Positions 46,834 through 55,710 of a DNA stretch of 64,000 bases are shown piece after piece. The position numbers and the translations under genes were made by a program. Every line of letters begins with the position of its first letter. Positions within the stretch are counted from its first letter, which is position 1. The stretch is from Nocardioides terrigena (GTDB lineage Bacteria > Actinomycetota > Actinomycetes > Propionibacteriales > Nocardioidaceae), in the NCBI RefSeq assembly GCF_003047265.1, contig NZ_PZYY01000006.1, positions 1 to 64,000 on the forward strand. Direction: 5' to 3'. The notes under the pieces are model-generated. The model made no database searches. It was not told the DNA's origin and saw only the letters and a program-made list of their open reading frames with translations.

Positions 46834-47129
46834 GTGACGAGCGCAGGGAACCCATCGGCTACCGCTACGCCGAGCAGGTCACGCCTCCCGAGCCGACCCG
46901 GGTGTCCGACGTCGCGATCACCACCCACGAGCACGTCTTCGAGGTCGACCCCCGCCTGATGGAGCGCTGGGTGCTCCAGCAGGAGTTCCCCAACTGGGAC
47001 AGCCTGCGGATCATGAACAGTCGCGCTGACCACCTCGAGTGGATGCACCGGCACTTCGCGACCAAGGTCGTCACCGGCTCTGAGCTCCTCGCCGAGGTCG
47101 AGGCCGCTGCGGATCCAGCGGGTGCGTGA
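46830..47129 (+). CDS. Small conserved-looking protein of unknown function
   Basis: 99 aa, ATG overlapping the upstream stop by 4 bases. It is soluble with many aromatic and charged residues (W, H, R, E), e.g. 'ERWVLQQEFPNWDSLR' and 'HLEWMHRHFATKV'. No family is recognised. The tight coupling on both sides argues that it is a real component of the operon, perhaps a cofactor or electron-transfer accessory (inference). Confidence 0.75.
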   Translation: MSDERREPIGYRYAEQVTPPEPTRVSDVAITTHEHVFEVDPRLMERWVLQQEFPNWDSLRIMNSRADHLEWMHRHFATKVVTGSELLAEVEAAADPAGA

Positions 47130-48640
47130 TGCCGCCCAGCAGCGCGCCCGGTCCCCACCACGACGACGACCTCCACCTCGAGAAGCTCGGCTACACCTCG
47201 GAGTTCCGGCGGGAGATGAGCCCGTGGGCCAACTTCGCCCTCGGCTTCACCTACCTCTCGCCGGTGGTGGGCATCTACACGCTGTTCGCGATCGCGCTGG
47301 CCACGGGCGGTCCGCCGATGATCTGGTGGCTGCTGATCGTCGGCCTCGGCCAGCTCCTGGTCGCGCTGGTGTTCGGCGAGATCGTGTCGCAGTTCCCCGT
47401 GGCGGGAGGCGTCTACCCGTGGGCGCGGCGCCTGTGGGGCGTCAAGTGGGCCTGGATGACCGGGTGGGTCTACCTCATCGCGTTGCTGACCACGATCGCC
47501 GCCGTCGTCTACGGGTCCGGTCCCTACCTCGCGCAGCTCCTCGGCTTCACGGCCGGCACCACCTCCACGGTCGTCTGTGCGCTGATCCTGCTCGCGCTGG
47601 CGCTGGCCATCAACCTCATGGGGACCAGGTGGCTCGCCTACGCGGCCATCATCGGTTTCACCGCCGAGATCCTCGGCGCCCTCGCGGTGGGGGCATGGCT
47701 GTTGATCTCCGAGCGGGCCCAGAACCTGTCGGTGCTCTTCGACACCCAGGGCGTGAGCGACGGTGGCAGCTACTTCTCCGCCTTCATGGCGGCAGCCCTG
47801 ATCGGCATCTTCCAGTACTACGGCTTCGAAGCCTGTGGCGACGTCGCCGAGGAGGTCCCGGACCCCACGCGGCAGATCCCCAGGGCGATGCGGATGACCA
47901 TCTACGTCGGGGGTGCGGCCGCCATCTTCGTCTGCCTGTCGCTGCTGCTCGCCGTCAAGGACTACGCGGCCGTCATCAGCGGTGACGACCCCGACCCGGT
48001 CACGACCATCCTCAACGACGCGTTCGGCGTCACCGGGACGAAGGTCGTGCTCCTCGTCGTCATGGTCTCGTTCCTGTCGTGCGCCCTCAGCCTGATGGCC
48101 GCCGCGAGTCGCCTGATGTACGCCTACGCCCGCGACGAGATGATCGTGTTCTCGCACCTGCTCCGGACGTTCCAGCCCACGCGCCACGTGCCGCCGTACG
48201 CCATGGCGGTGGCCGCCGCGGTGCCCGCGGTGATCGTGCTCGGATCGATCTTCTCGACCAAGGCGCTGACCTCCATCATCTCCTTCGCGACGCTGGGCAT
48301 CTACCTCGGCTTCCAGATGGTCGTCCTGGCCGCGCTCCGCGCGCGCCTGAAGGGATGGCGTCCGAGCGGGCCCTTCAGCCTCGGCCCCTGGGGCATGGTC
48401 GTCAACGTGGTCGCCCTGGCGTACGGCGTGCTGGCGATGATCAACATGGCGTGGCCCCGCACACCGGACGCCCCCTGGTACGACAACTGGCTCGTCGCGC
48501 TCTCCGCCGCGGTCGGTGTCGGGGCTGGGGCGATCTACCTCTTCTTCGGCCGGCCCCACCTGCGCAGCGACGCCACTGCGGGCGACGCCGTACCCACCGT
48601 GCCGTCCACCTCTCCCACCACGGGCACCGCCGACCGATGA
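47126..48640 (+). CDS. APC-family amino-acid/amine permease
   Basis: 504 aa from GTG (47126) or ATG (47129). About 12 membrane segments; TM1 region 'MSPWANFALGFTYLSPVVGIYTLF' and 'QFPVAGGVYPWARRLWG' are typical of the APC superfamily (GABA/choline-type branch). It probably imports the substrate used by the adjacent oxidoreductases. It overlaps the 99-aa gene. Confidence 0.9.
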   Translation: MMPPSSAPGPHHDDDLHLEKLGYTSEFRREMSPWANFALGFTYLSPVVGIYTLFAIALATGGPPMIWWLLIVGLGQLLVALVFGEIVSQFPVAGGVYPWARRLWGVKWAWMTGWVYLIALLTTIAAVVYGSGPYLAQLLGFTAGTTSTVVCALILLALALAINLMGTRWLAYAAIIGFTAEILGALAVGAWLLISERAQNLSVLFDTQGVSDGGSYFSAFMAAALIGIFQYYGFEACGDVAEEVPDPTRQIPRAMRMTIYVGGAAAIFVCLSLLLAVKDYAAVISGDDPDPVTTILNDAFGVTGTKVVLLVVMVSFLSCALSLMAAASRLMYAYARDEMIVFSHLLRTFQPTRHVPPYAMAVAAAVPAVIVLGSIFSTKALTSIISFATLGIYLGFQMVVLAALRARLKGWRPSGPFSLGPWGMVVNVVALAYGVLAMINMAWPRTPDAPWYDNWLVALSAAVGVGAGAIYLFFGRPHLRSDATAGDAVPTVPSTSPTTGTADR

Positions 48641-48674
48641 GGAACCAGGGCAGCGAACCCACCCAGGAGGAACA

Positions 48675-49724
48675 GTGAAGTTCAGCTATGTGATCGTCCC
48701 GACGTACCCGCTCAGCGAGTCCCTCGCCTCGATCAAGAAGGCCGACGAGCTCGGCTTCTACGGCGTCTACGCCGCGGACGAGACCTGGTGGAAGGACCTC
48801 TGGCTGCTCTTCGCGGCCGCGTCCGCCGAGACCTCCCAGATCAGGATGGGCCCGAGCGTGTCCGGCGTGGTGCTGCGCGAGCCCACGCTGATCGCGCAGG
48901 CCGCCGCCACCCTCGACGAGCTCAGCGGCGGCCGTGCCGAGGTCGTGCTCTCCAGCGGCAACTTCGGGCTGCTCGCGCAGTACGACATCGACTGGGCGAA
49001 GACCAAGCCGCTGTCCCGCGTCAAGGAGGGTGTCCAGGTGATCCGGACGCTCCTCGACGACGGCGCGATCACCCACGACGGGGAGTTCTTCTCCTACAAG
49101 GGGCTGTTCACCTTCGCCCGTCCGGTGCAGGACCGGCTGCCGGTGAAGATGGGCGCGATGAAGGGACCGAAGTCGTTCGAGGTGTCGGCGGAGTTCTCCG
49201 ACGGCTGCCACCACGCGCTGAGCTACACCCGCGAGGCCTACAACTACATGATGGAGCACTGCACCATCGGTGCCGAGCGTGCCGGCAAGAACGTGCAGGA
49301 CCTCGATCTCGGGGCCTGGGTGGTGTTCTCCTGCGCGGAGGACTCGGCGGTCGCCAAGGACGCGGCCCGCAGCATGGTCGGTCTCTACGCGTCCTCGATG
49401 CCGCACGACCAGCTCCGGCGCAACGGCGTCGAGCCCGAGGAGATGGCACCGATCATCCAGGCCATCGGCGCCGGCGACATGGCCAAGGGCATCGAGCTCA
49501 CCTCGCCGGAGATCGCCGAGCGGCTCTCCATCGCGGGCACGCCCGAGGAGTGTGCGGAGAAGATGCAGCGGGAGATCACGTCCACCGGGATCAACCACCT
49601 CATCCTCGCCATCGTCGACAAGGCCATGGTCACGTCACTCATGGGCCGGGAGATCGAGGGAGTGCCCGACGTGGACACCCAGCTGCAGCTGATCCACGAC
49701 CGGGTGATGCCTGCGTTCGCGTGA
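48675..49724 (+). CDS. LLM-class flavin-dependent oxidoreductase
   Basis: 349 aa. The GTG at 48675 is chosen for AGGAGG 4 bases upstream. Luciferase-like TIM-barrel ('GFYGVYAADETWWKDLWLLFAAA', 'SGGRAEVVLSSGNFG', 'LPVKMGAMKGPKSFEVSAEFSDG'), close in style to F420-dependent methylene-H4MPT-reductase-like enzymes. The cofactor (FMN or F420) is not certain. Last gene of the operon, 34 bp after the permease. Confidence 0.9.
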   Translation: MKFSYVIVPTYPLSESLASIKKADELGFYGVYAADETWWKDLWLLFAAASAETSQIRMGPSVSGVVLREPTLIAQAAATLDELSGGRAEVVLSSGNFGLLAQYDIDWAKTKPLSRVKEGVQVIRTLLDDGAITHDGEFFSYKGLFTFARPVQDRLPVKMGAMKGPKSFEVSAEFSDGCHHALSYTREAYNYMMEHCTIGAERAGKNVQDLDLGAWVVFSCAEDSAVAKDAARSMVGLYASSMPHDQLRRNGVEPEEMAPIIQAIGAGDMAKGIELTSPEIAERLSIAGTPEECAEKMQREITSTGINHLILAIVDKAMVTSLMGREIEGVPDVDTQLQLIHDRVMPAFA

Positions 49725-49738
49725 GCTTGCACGGCGCC

Positions 49739-50653
49739 TCAGCGTGCGTGCTGCTGAACGACGTTGAGCACGTTGCCATCGGGAGCGCGGACGAAGAAGC
49801 GAGTCACGCCCCATGCCTCGGTTGTCAGGGGATGCACGATCTCGTACCCGCGCTCCTGTGCTTGGCGGTAGGCGGCTTCGACGTCGTCGACCATGACCGA
49901 GACCACGGGGTCCACGGGTGCCGTGGCATCGCTGGTCATCACCTGGAGGGTCGCCCTGGATGCCGGCGAGGTGTGGCGGGCCACCCAGCCCAGGTTGAAC
50001 TCCTCCTCGGCCAACCCGAGGTAGTCGCTGTAGAAGCTCCTGGAGGCGGGGAGGTCGGGTACGTGAAGGTCGGCGATGATCTGCGTGACGCGGATGCGCG
50101 ACGTGTCGGCACTCCCAGCTGGGCCGGGTTCGCCTGAGGTCTGCTCCGGCGCGGCTCCCAGGAGGTGGATCCAGCGCGGATCCTGCTGGCCCGACCGGCG
50201 CTCGATTTCGCACACCAGCGGTTGCGGGCGGCTCGCCATCCGGCGCAGGCAGTCCTCGACCTGGCCCCGGTCGGCGAACCCGTGCAACCGCTCGGTGCGA
50301 GTGCGCAGCTCACCCGGCGCCTGAGCGCCGCGGAGCAGCAGGACCGTGAGCAGCGCCCGCTCGTCGGGCTCGAGGGCGAGATGCTCGTCGAGGATCTGGT
50401 GGTACTTCAGTGTCCGGCGCCCGGTGTCGGACCATACGATCCGCAGCAGCCCGCGCTCCTTGAGCGACTTCGCGGTCCGCTCGACGGCCTGCTGGTCGAG
50501 GTCGGTGACGGGGTCGCGGCTGCTCCTCTGGTTGCACGCCGACACCAGTGCGTTCGCGGAGAGGGGGTAGGTGGCGGGCACGGTCGTCTGCTTCTCCAGC
50601 AGGCTGCCGAGGATGCGCTGGTCAGTCGCATCGAGAATGGGGAGTTCGGTCAC
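49739..50653 (-). CDS. YceH (DUF480) - glyoxalase fusion protein
   Basis: 304 aa from the GTG at 50653. Residues 1 to about 170 are a YceH/DUF480 domain of tandem winged helices ('LDATDQRILGSLLEKQTTVPATYPLSANALVSACNQ'). Residues ~185-304 are a glyoxalase/bleomycin-resistance fold ('VTQIIADLHVPDLPASRSFYSDYLG', 'FVRAPDGNVLNVVQ'). Both halves are complete, so this is a genuine fusion. Function is unknown. It is convergent with the LLM gene and is the last chromosomal gene before attL. Confidence 0.88.
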   Translation of the reverse strand: MTELPILDATDQRILGSLLEKQTTVPATYPLSANALVSACNQRSSRDPVTDLDQQAVERTAKSLKERGLLRIVWSDTGRRTLKYHQILDEHLALEPDERALLTVLLLRGAQAPGELRTRTERLHGFADRGQVEDCLRRMASRPQPLVCEIERRSGQQDPRWIHLLGAAPEQTSGEPGPAGSADTSRIRVTQIIADLHVPDLPASRSFYSDYLGLAEEEFNLGWVARHTSPASRATLQVMTSDATAPVDPVVSVMVDDVEAAYRQAQERGYEIVHPLTTEAWGVTRFFVRAPDGNVLNVVQQHAR

Positions 50654-50780
50654 GTCACGACTGTAGGTCTGCCTTGGCACGAGTGCGTCTCGAACAGCGT
50701 CCGTTCGGCAAGAGGGCTACGCCTGCGCCGAGGGTGGCCGATTCGTCGTGACGCAATGCGCCTGTGGGTCCGCACCACTG

Positions 50781-50831
50781 TTTCCGCAGGTCAGAGGCGT
50801 GTGTGGCGAATGGGCTGGCCTGTAGGCCGGG
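50781..50831. repeat. attL, direct repeat of the rnpB 3' end
   Basis: Bases 50802-50831 are identical to 63414-63443 over 30 bp, which is the 3' end of rnpB. The preceding 50781-50794 also matches 63395-63408, with a 2-base indel and mismatches between. It is the left boundary of the island and a remnant of the RNase P RNA 3' end. Confidence 0.88.
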
Positions 50832-50894
50832 AAGAATCCCCGGGGGAATGACCGTTGGCGGTCATGCACGGCGCAAGCCTCTGACCTGCGGAAA
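50781..50894. repeat. 18-bp perfect inverted repeat around attL
   Basis: TTTCCGCAGGTCAGAGGC at 50781-50798 is exactly reverse-complemented at 50877-50894. The arms flank the att core. They may be recombination-protein binding sites or a transcript hairpin. Confidence 0.7.
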
Positions 50895-50940
50895 CGTGTT
50901 TGGGGCCGGTGGTGGCCGACGGTGATGAATTAGAATCGCT

Positions 50941-50961
50941 GCCACAGTAGTGCCACAGTAG
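50941..50961. repeat. Two GCCACAGTAG repeats, candidate integrase arm sites
   Basis: GCCACAGTAG occurs at 50941-50950 and 50952-50961. A third copy is at 63369-63378 at the other end of the island, inside the integrase 3' end. Position near both att sites suggests arm-type integrase binding sites (inference). Confidence 0.5.
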
Positions 50962-51466
50962 AAGGCGCGACACCAAGCGATGGTCGCCCGTTGTTGACCG
51001 TTGCTCGCGGACCGCGACGACCGTCACTGCTGACCAAACCCAATACCGGTGACGGCGTCAAGCCGCCTTCTGGGCCCGCGCCGGGGCTACCGGGGTCGTC
51101 GTCCAGGACTTCAGCTACGTCGGCGACTCCGCTCGATCGGTGCTTATGACAGGCGTACCCCCATGTGGTCGTAGGGCACCCCCGATGGCGCGTTCGAACG
51201 TCGCCAATAGTGGACGCGAGAGGCAGGGTCGTCGATCTCCCACTCGCGGTCTCGCGGGTCGATCGGCTCTTGGATAATCACGTGTCACGCAGCAGGAGCC
51301 GCCGGGCAGTGCTGACCGCATCGCGGCTGCGGACGTCCGCATGTGGCCCTGTACATCGTGTCGCGTTCGGGCGCTGCTAGACGGCGCTGCGCTCAAGCAA
51401 CGCACGAACCCTCTGCTTCGTCTCGATCTGGCTCGAACACCCGTTTGTCTTCTTGGGCCAGTGCCT
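50962..51466. other. Non-coding stretch in the left end of the island
   Basis: About 500 bp with no credible gene on either strand. The open frames here have no family features, and composition is less GC-rich than the chromosome outside. Nothing further is recognised. Confidence 0.6.
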
Positions 51467-52379
51467 CTAGCCGGTAAAGGAGGTTGTTGTGTGCGGAGTA
51501 CGTCTGGGGGATGTGGCCGAGCTGAGCGGACGGGTCTCCTCCAGCAAGCCGAGGTCGAGCAAAGTCTCGACGTCATCAGCGATGTTCCTCTCGAAGATGG
51601 TCCGCAGATCGTCCAAACCTGCGTCCCCACGCTCGATAGCGGCACGGATCGACTGCTCGACCGCGCCGCGAGGCGTCCGCACCGCTGCCCGAGTGCCCGA
51701 GTTGAGCAAGTTCCGCCACTTGCGCACGAACTCTGTCCCGCCGGACGACTCGTAGTGAAGAAGCCGCAGCCACGGCGCCTCGTACGCTTCACCCGACTCG
51801 CGATCGGCGTTGATGGCTCGATGAATACCTAGCCACAGGTCGAGCGATGGACGAACACCAACCTTGCCGTTGACATGGCCGTGGAAGTAGTGGTCGTTGC
51901 GGGCGCGGTCGATCAAGCCGCGCTTAACGAGCAGTCTCAGGGCGTCCTTTGGAAGCCGCCTCTTGAAGAGCACCGCAGCAGATGGGTCCGGATCCCACAC
52001 CGCCACCGACTACAGCACCTCGAGCCGGACGGCAAGGATCGGCCGGGAGCGCTGAGAGACGTCGAGGGTCGAGTTGGACGACCTCGTCGCCGTCGATGTG
52101 GAAAACCTAATCCACGTCGCCGAGCGAGGCCGCGATGGCCCGAACGGCGTTCGCTGCAATGCGCTGGCGGCTATTAAGAGCGCCGGGTCGGTTCGTACCC
52201 CACCAGGTCGTCGCGGCAATGCCCGTGGTGTTTGGGTGCGTTGACAAGAAATCCATCAGGATCGGGTCACCGTCGCCCACGAAGACCACAAGGTGATCGA
52301 CACCTCCGGCCAGATTGCCGGTCACGAATCGTTCGAGGGTGGCGATATTGTCCTTAATGGTGCTGACGGCCCAGATCAT
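51467..52379 (-). pseudogene. Glycosyltransferase family 2 (GT92-like) pseudogene
   Basis: The N-terminal piece (52107-52379) reads 'IWAVSTIKDNIATLERFV..NLAGGVDHLVVFVGDGDP', with the DxD region 'VFHIDGDEVVQLD' just after an in-frame TAG that replaces an expected Trp. The frame then shifts near 52060-52085. A second TAG at 52010-52012 precedes the C-terminal piece 'VAVWDPDPSAAVLFKRRLPKDALRLLVKRGLI' to 51467. At least three lesions are therefore present. The intact gene would have encoded a sugar transferase of about 300 aa. No partner sugar gene is nearby. Confidence 0.8.
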
Positions 52380-52504
52380 GAGTCGCCGCCCGGCGCCGGT
52401 TCGAGATCTGCGCTGCGCATGGGGTGATGTTCGCAGAGCCGGGTGTACTGGGAGGCGCCGGCCCCGCCGGCCCCGTCGGCAGGATCCGCGAGTGGGTCGC
52501 GGCA

Positions 52505-53862
52505 GACATCCCAGGTTCTGCGGCGTCAAGCGGCGCTGGTGATGTGGTGCCTCCAGGCGGTGTGTTCGTCGTAGGTGGTGTGGGTCTTCAGGCAGCCGTG
52601 GAGGATTCCAACGAGGCGGTTCGCGAGCTGGCGTAGGGCGGCTTGGTGACCGGTGCCGCGGGCGCGGAGCTGTTGGTAGTAGGCCCGGGCTCCGGGTGAT
52701 CCGCGCAGCGAGCAGAACGCCCATTGCTGCAACGCATCGCCGAGTCGGCGGTTGCGGGCGTAGCGGGCCAGAACGATCTTCTTCTTGCCCGAAGCCTTGG
52801 TGATCGGGGAGGTGCCGGCGTCGTTCTTGCGGGCCTTGGCGTCGGTGTAGCGGTGGGGGTCGTCGCCGAACTCGCCGAGCACCCGAGCGGCGAGGACCAC
52901 ACCGAGCCCGGGTTGGCTGGTGTAGATCTCAGCGTCCGGGTGCTGGCCAAAATGCGCGTCCACCACCGCCGCCATCTGGTCGACCTGAGTGTTGAGGGTC
53001 TCGATGATGGCGACCTGGCTGGCCACGATCGCGGCGTACGCGGACTGCACCGGAGCCGATCTGTGCAGCTGCTCGGCACCCAGGATCTGCACGATCTCGG
53101 TGGCTCTGACCTCGACGTTGCGCCGGTGGGCGTGACGCAGCGCCGCGACGATCCGGCGCCGGGTCAGCCGACGGGCACGCTCGGGGTCAGGTGCGGCCGC
53201 CAGCAGCTCGAGGGCCTCGGGGGCGTCGAGGTCGGCGAAGGCCTCCAGCGCGGCGGGAAAGAAGTCCCGCAACGCCGACCGCAGCCGCAGCACATGTCGG
53301 CTGCGCTCCCAGATCAAGCTCTGGTGCGTGCGAGCCACTAGTTTGATCGCCTCTGCCTCCTCGGAGTCACCAGCCAGCGGACGATGATGAGCCCTATCGA
53401 GCCGGACGATCTCGGCCAGCACGTGGGCGTCGCCGGCGTCGGACTTCGCACCCGAGGTCGAGTGACGTTCGCGGTAGCGGGCCACCGACAGAGGGTTGAT
53501 CGCGAAGACCCCGTACCCGGCCGCGACCAGTGCCGCGACCCACGGTCCCCGGTCGGTCTCGATGCCGACCTTGACCAGCGCCTGGACCTGCTCGGGTTCC
53601 AGCTCGGTCCAGTCCTCGGGCAAGTGGTCGGCGACCAAGGCATGCAGCCCCGCGATACCCTCGACCAATCGTCTGCGGGCCAACACCAGGCCCTCGTCGT
53701 CGACCAGCTCGACGTCGTGGTGATCCTCGGCCCAGTCATCTCCGATGAAAAGCATCGCCTCGCCTTCCTCCTCGACTCACCATGGTCAGCAGCGCGGAGG
53801 AGGACTACCAGCGATCTAATGGTCCAAGTGCTCACCATCATCGACGGGGCACGACATCCCAG
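52505..53862 (-). mobile_element. IS110-family insertion sequence
   Basis: The intact transposase lies between two copies of a 10-bp direct repeat, GACATCCCAG, at 52505-52514 and 53853-53862. IS110 elements lack classic terminal inverted repeats, so these shared words mark the best visible ends. The 107-bp non-coding segment upstream of the transposase (53756-53862) is where IS110-group elements encode their bridge RNA. The true ends may lie a little outside. Confidence 0.65.
52526..53755 (-). CDS. IS110-family transposase (DEDD type)
   Basis: 409 aa, ATG with a GAGGAGGAAGG ribosome site, intact. The N-terminal RuvC-like DEDD domain has 'IGDDWAEDHHDVELVD', 'GIETDRGPW' and 'KSDAGDAHVLAE'. The C-terminal transposase_20 domain has 'TSQPGLGVVLAARVLGEFGD' with the catalytic Ser in 'AGTSPITKASGKKKIV'. 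Full length suggests recent activity. It lies upstream of the glycosyltransferase remnant. Confidence 0.93.
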   Translation of the reverse strand: MLFIGDDWAEDHHDVELVDDEGLVLARRRLVEGIAGLHALVADHLPEDWTELEPEQVQALVKVGIETDRGPWVAALVAAGYGVFAINPLSVARYRERHSTSGAKSDAGDAHVLAEIVRLDRAHHRPLAGDSEEAEAIKLVARTHQSLIWERSRHVLRLRSALRDFFPAALEAFADLDAPEALELLAAAPDPERARRLTRRRIVAALRHAHRRNVEVRATEIVQILGAEQLHRSAPVQSAYAAIVASQVAIIETLNTQVDQMAAVVDAHFGQHPDAEIYTSQPGLGVVLAARVLGEFGDDPHRYTDAKARKNDAGTSPITKASGKKKIVLARYARNRRLGDALQQWAFCSLRGSPGARAYYQQLRARGTGHQAALRQLANRLVGILHGCLKTHTTYDEHTAWRHHITSAA

Positions 53863-54189
53863 TAGGGGTTTACGCCTCCTCACGACCAACGAGCGCACGG
53901 TCTGCCGCGAGACCTCCAAGGCCAGATCCGAAGAGTGCTGACCCGCCAGTCGCTACCGGAACCGAGCCTGCCCTATCAACCGACCCGGTAGAAGCCATTA
54001 GATCCGGGCGTTCTGAACGCGTGCAACTGGGAGAACGGTGACATTGGGGCTGTCTGGCTCTTGCAAACTCACGAAGGATCACAACCAATCACGAGCCCAG
54101 CGCGTCACAGACAGGATCGTCCCGTGCGACGTACGGTCATCGACACGTTTGCCTAACCACCCTGTTGGGCAGCTCACTCAGGGGGAACC
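53863..54189. other. Gap between IS110 element and first RTX-type gene
   Basis: 327 bp with no credible gene. It should contain the promoter of the downstream gene; a GGGGGAA stretch precedes the TTG start. No terminator-like hairpin stands out. Confidence 0.5.
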
Positions 54190-55263
54190 TTGCTTCAACG
54201 TAAGTCCACATTCGCTTTCACAGCGCTCTTGACAGGGGCTCTGCTCAGTGCCGCGGCTCCAGCCGCCACGGGCAGCGTCGAGACCTGCCAGGGCCGGCTG
54301 GCCACGATTGTCGGCACTGGTCCCGAAGTCGCCGGTACACCGGGCGACGACGTGATCGTGGCCGGATCGTCCACGGTCATCAGGGCCGACGCCGGCAACG
54401 ACCTAGTCTGCGTGGTCAACGGTTCGTCTTTCGTCAAGGTGGAAGCAGGCCCTGGAGACGATGTCGTCGACACCACGGCGACCACTAGCCAGACCTGGGC
54501 TCAGCTCGGCTCGGGGGTTGACCGCTACCTCGGGGGGGCGGGTGCGGACACGGTCGACGCAGACGATGCCGACGATGAGGTACTCACCGGGGATGGCAAC
54601 GACAGCACACGCTTGCGGGTCATGAGCGCGCCAGGGGCCATCCAGGGCAGGTACGACGGCGGGTCGGGAGCCAACCACGTCACCGTGCACAGCGCGCGGT
54701 CGCCCCTGGACGTCAGCATGAACGGAGAGGTCCTCGTTGACGGCGTAGCCGCCGCTGACCTCGCCAACTTCCAAGATGGAAGCGCCGCGGCATTGCGTGT
54801 GGTGCTCCGAGGCACCGGTCAGGACAACCGACTCGCCGTGACGGGTTGCGACCTCAGGGTGTACGGAGGCGGTGGCGACGACACCATGGGCCGGTCGCAC
54901 ATCTGGTACCCGGGGGCGCCGGCCTTGCCGCAGTGCGAGGACCGACTCCGATCGTTCGGCGGCGCTGGAGATGACAACCTTCGGGCAGGTACTGACTACG
55001 ACCGGCTGTCGGGGGGCGCCGGCGATGACGTGCTCACCAGCGACAACGACCCCAATGTGCTGCTCGGTGGCCCCGGCAGCGACCGCATCACCGGTGGTCT
55101 GGGCTCTGACGTACTGAAGGGACACAGGGGCGCTGACCTCTTGGAGGGCGGGTACGGAAACGACACGATCCTGGGCGGCCAAGGCCGCGACAAAGCCTTC
55201 GGGGAAGCAGGCAGGGACCGGTGTGTCGCAGAGGTAGAGCGCGATTGCGAGAAGCCGAAGTAG
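54190..55263 (+). CDS. Secreted RTX-type calcium-binding repeat protein 1
   Basis: 357 aa with a TTG start. Signal peptide (RK, then 'TFAFTALLTGALLSAAAPAATG'). The mature N-terminus 'ETCQGRLATIVGTGPEVAGTPGDDVIVAG' and the C-terminal third carry GGxGxDxL nonapeptides ('GGAGDDVLTSD', 'GGPGSDRITGG', 'GGYGNDTILGG') that fold as calcium-filled beta-rolls. It ends 'RDRCVAEVERDC', so a terminal disulfide is likely. No enzymatic domain is seen. Paralogue of the gene at 55711. Secretion is via Sec, not a type I RTX exporter. Confidence 0.85.
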   Translation: MLQRKSTFAFTALLTGALLSAAAPAATGSVETCQGRLATIVGTGPEVAGTPGDDVIVAGSSTVIRADAGNDLVCVVNGSSFVKVEAGPGDDVVDTTATTSQTWAQLGSGVDRYLGGAGADTVDADDADDEVLTGDGNDSTRLRVMSAPGAIQGRYDGGSGANHVTVHSARSPLDVSMNGEVLVDGVAAADLANFQDGSAAALRVVLRGTGQDNRLAVTGCDLRVYGGGGDDTMGRSHIWYPGAPALPQCEDRLRSFGGAGDDNLRAGTDYDRLSGGAGDDVLTSDNDPNVLLGGPGSDRITGGLGSDVLKGHRGADLLEGGYGNDTILGGQGRDKAFGEAGRDRCVAEVERDCEKPK

Positions 55264-55710
55264 CTGCCACGGCTCGTGACCGCCGCAACAACCGTGTCGA
55301 GAAATGGTGGCGCGGGCAGCGGCGGCCGGAGGTCCGGCCCGGTGCCGGAGTGATACTGCTTCGGCACACTCAGGCCGACTGGGGCCAGGTTCCGATTCGG
55401 ATGTACTGAGCTGGGTGTCGTTGGGGAGCACCGGCTGCTCGCGGTAGCCGGTGCGACGACTGCGACCTGGCAGACCACGTCGGGGGCGCGCCGTTCTGCG
55501 CACATCGGCAGAGCTCGGCGCCGTGGCCACACCTGGACACGAAGGCAGACGGGTCGAATGGGGGCGTGCTGGCGCACCCGAGCGGACGGACAACCAATCC
55601 GCGAGCAGCGGCGTCAAACCACCCGGACATCGGCCGCCGGGTCGCTGCCGGTCACCAAGCAAGACGGCCCGAGGTCTTCGATGGGCCGCGTCGGCCAACC
55701 GAGGAGAACG
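55264..55710. other. Gap between the two RTX-type genes
   Basis: 447 bp with no gene that can be supported. It should hold the promoter of the second RTX gene; GAGGAGAACG sits before its ATG. Confidence 0.5.
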
